Source: Ceratothoa steindachneri
Lineage: Eukaryota > Arthropoda > Malacostraca > Isopoda > Cymothoidae
Assembly: GCA_963969495.1 (NCBI GenBank)
Contig: OZ018330.1
Coordinates: 66,660,907-66,724,906 of the forward strand
Direction: 5' to 3'
Length of the DNA: 64,000 bases
Below the pieces are notes generated by a model. The model had not been told where the DNA came from. It saw only the letters and a program-made list of their open reading frames with translations, and did not search any database. Positions 62,750-64,000 of this stretch are shown here, one piece after another. A program made the position numbers and the translations under genes. Numbering within the stretch: the first letter of the stretch is position 1; every line of letters begins with the position of its first letter.

Positions 62750-64000
62750 CATGAGGCGGAAGTAACTCCCATCTTCAAGAAAGGAGACTCTTGACAACAT
62801 CGAACTACTGACCTATTAGTTTAACTTCGATAGTTGGTAAACTCATGGAAAGTCTAACCTGCTACAAAAGAGTTCCCAGGAGGGGTTCCGAAGGTGCCGG
62901 TCATGCCTAACGAACCTTGTGGAATTCTTCTACTTCGTTTGCACTGAGCATGATCGAGATAAAGCGTTGGATGTTGTATGCTTTGACTTTCAAAAAGCCT
63001 TTGATAAGGTACCACATCGACGCCCTCTCCACAAAGTGCGTGCACTGGGTATCGACGGAAAGGTAGCAGGTTGGATAGAGGCCTGGCTAAGCAGTAGACG
63101 GCAACGGGTGGTGATGAATGAACAAATATGCTTTTAAGTGGCTGCCCGTTACCAGCTGTGTACCTCAAGGTTCAGTCCTGGAACCACTACTTTTCATCTT
63201 CTATGTTGACGACATGGATGGTGACATTGTTACGAAGATTTCTAAATTTACCGACGATACCAAGCTTGGTATAAACGTTGCAAAGGAAGGAAACACTGCC
63301 CGCCTATAAGAAAATCTCCGGAAGATTGGGGAGTCGTCGAACACGTGCTAAATGCCTTTTAACGTGAACAAATGCAAAGTAATGCATATTGGCCTCCGAA
63401 AACCCCAATCACGGTATATCTTTAAGGGCACTGCTCTCGAACGCACTGATACCAAGAAGGACTTGGATGTAACAATCACTAGTGACCTCAAGTTCTCGAA
63501 ACAGTGAATGGAGGTGGAGAAAAAGTTCCAAAGAATGTTAAGCTATATAAAGCGACATTTTAGATATCGAAACAAGGAAATAGTACTCTGCTTGTACAAT
63601 TCACTTGCCCGACAGCACCTGGAGTATGCCGTACAATTTTGGAGTTCTTCGTTTCCAAAGGATATCGCAAGATTGGAACGTGTGCAAGCCAGGGCAACCA
63701 AACTAATTCCCTTTATCAGACACAAAAGTTAGGACGATAGATTAAGGGAATTAGTTCTGTTCTCGTTGGAAAACCGCAGACTGCGTGGTCAGCTTATCAA
63801 AGTGTCTAAAATATTTCATGGCTTTGACAATGTAGACTACAGTGCTGTTTTCCAACTTAGTGAGGGCAAAACTAGATATCATGGCTACAAACTTAAACTG
63901 AAGCGTTACCACCGCGATCTGTGTGGGGATATCACACATACAGCATTTGTGGTAGCTGGAGCGCACTTCTAGTTGAAGTTGTCAACAGTAATTCTGTTGA
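62750..64000 (+). pseudogene. CR1-like LINE, reverse transcriptase, cut by window end
   Basis: Plus strand. 'EVTPIFKKGDS' (62756) is the PIFKKG RT start. 'DVVCFDFQKAFDKVPHRRPL' (62970) holds the first catalytic Asp (F-D-F-Q-K-A-F-D). 'LSSRRQRVVMNEQ' and 'VTSCVPQGSVLEPLLFIFYV' follow (GVPQGSVLGPLLF, G to C). 'KISKFTDDTKLGINVAKEGN' is the catalytic FADDTK box (A to T). 'NVNKCKVMHIG', 'DLDVTITSDLKFSKQ', 'NSLARQHLEYAVQFWSSSFP' and 'LERVQARATKLIPFIRHKS' form the CR1 C-terminal domain, ending near 63969. A few stops and frameshifts. The 5' truncation point joins Gypsy gag. Confidence 0.9.

Noticed and set aside
1..64000. CRISPR array, prokaryotic operon or integrated virus
   Set aside because: No spaced identical repeats, no ribosome-binding-site-led gene strings and no viral gene set; the repeat content is that of an animal genome.

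Overview
This window is transposon-dense, AT-rich nuclear DNA from an animal, most likely an arthropod and possibly a crustacean. The reasons are the repeat mix: Penelope-like elements (PLEs) with GIY-YIG endonucleases, mariner and piggyBac transposons, ZBED5-type hAT copies, CR1 and Jockey-like LINEs, Ty3/Gypsy fragments, a short TTAGG tract, and about twenty long (TA)n arrays. I found no convincing host gene, rRNA, functional tRNA or CRISPR array. Nearly all long reading frames are broken transposon genes or (TA)n translated as Ile-Tyr repeats. The taxon assignment is an inference.

Layout. 0-5.4 kb: unassigned AT-rich DNA and a 0.4-kb tandem duplication with TTAGG at its junction. 5.4-6.8 kb: decayed hAT gene. 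7.1-7.6 kb: foldback element with a tRNA-like core between (TA)n arrays. 7.6-15.4 kb: three-layer nest, a mariner (9867-10747) inside a piggyBac (8405-12008) inside a minus-strand LINE (copy A); both insertions have exact TA or TTAA duplications. 15.4-17.3 kb: unassigned, partly GC-richer. 17.3-19.24 kb: tRNA-like repeat, then a PLE with inverted ends and a 347-codon open frame. 19.27-23.56 kb: LINE copy B. 24.4-27.2 kb: second mariner beside a Gypsy LTR, primer-binding site and pol fragment. 28-31.4 kb: three Tc1/mariner-superfamily transposase fragments. 31.4-33.4 kb: third LINE (copy C). 34.4-37.7 kb: two successive LINE gag fragments plus an endonuclease. 37.7-39.9 kb: PLE-C. 40.4-41.6 kb: tRNA-core foldback with a second inverted-repeat element inside one arm. 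43.8-46.3 kb: PLE-B. 46.3-50.6 kb: unassigned. 50.6-54.9 kb: Gypsy fragments around a complete-looking hAT element. 55.5-59.5 kb: (TA)n arrays, PLE ends and a CR1 fragment. 60.6-62.7 kb: rearranged Gypsy. 62.75-64 kb: second CR1, cut by the window edge.

The most interesting layer is structural. Every PLE end in the window carries, in the PLE sense strand, a hammerhead-ribozyme-like motif: CUGANGA or UUGANAA, a small hairpin, GAAA, then a short palindrome ending near a cleavage-type triplet. The core positions equivalent to C3 and G8 appear to change together (C/G in PLE-B, U/A in the others). In addition, PLE ends, LINE 3' ends and tRNA-core foldbacks repeatedly abut (TA)n arrays. Several nested insertions can be resolved to the base by comparing the filled site with a second copy in the same window.
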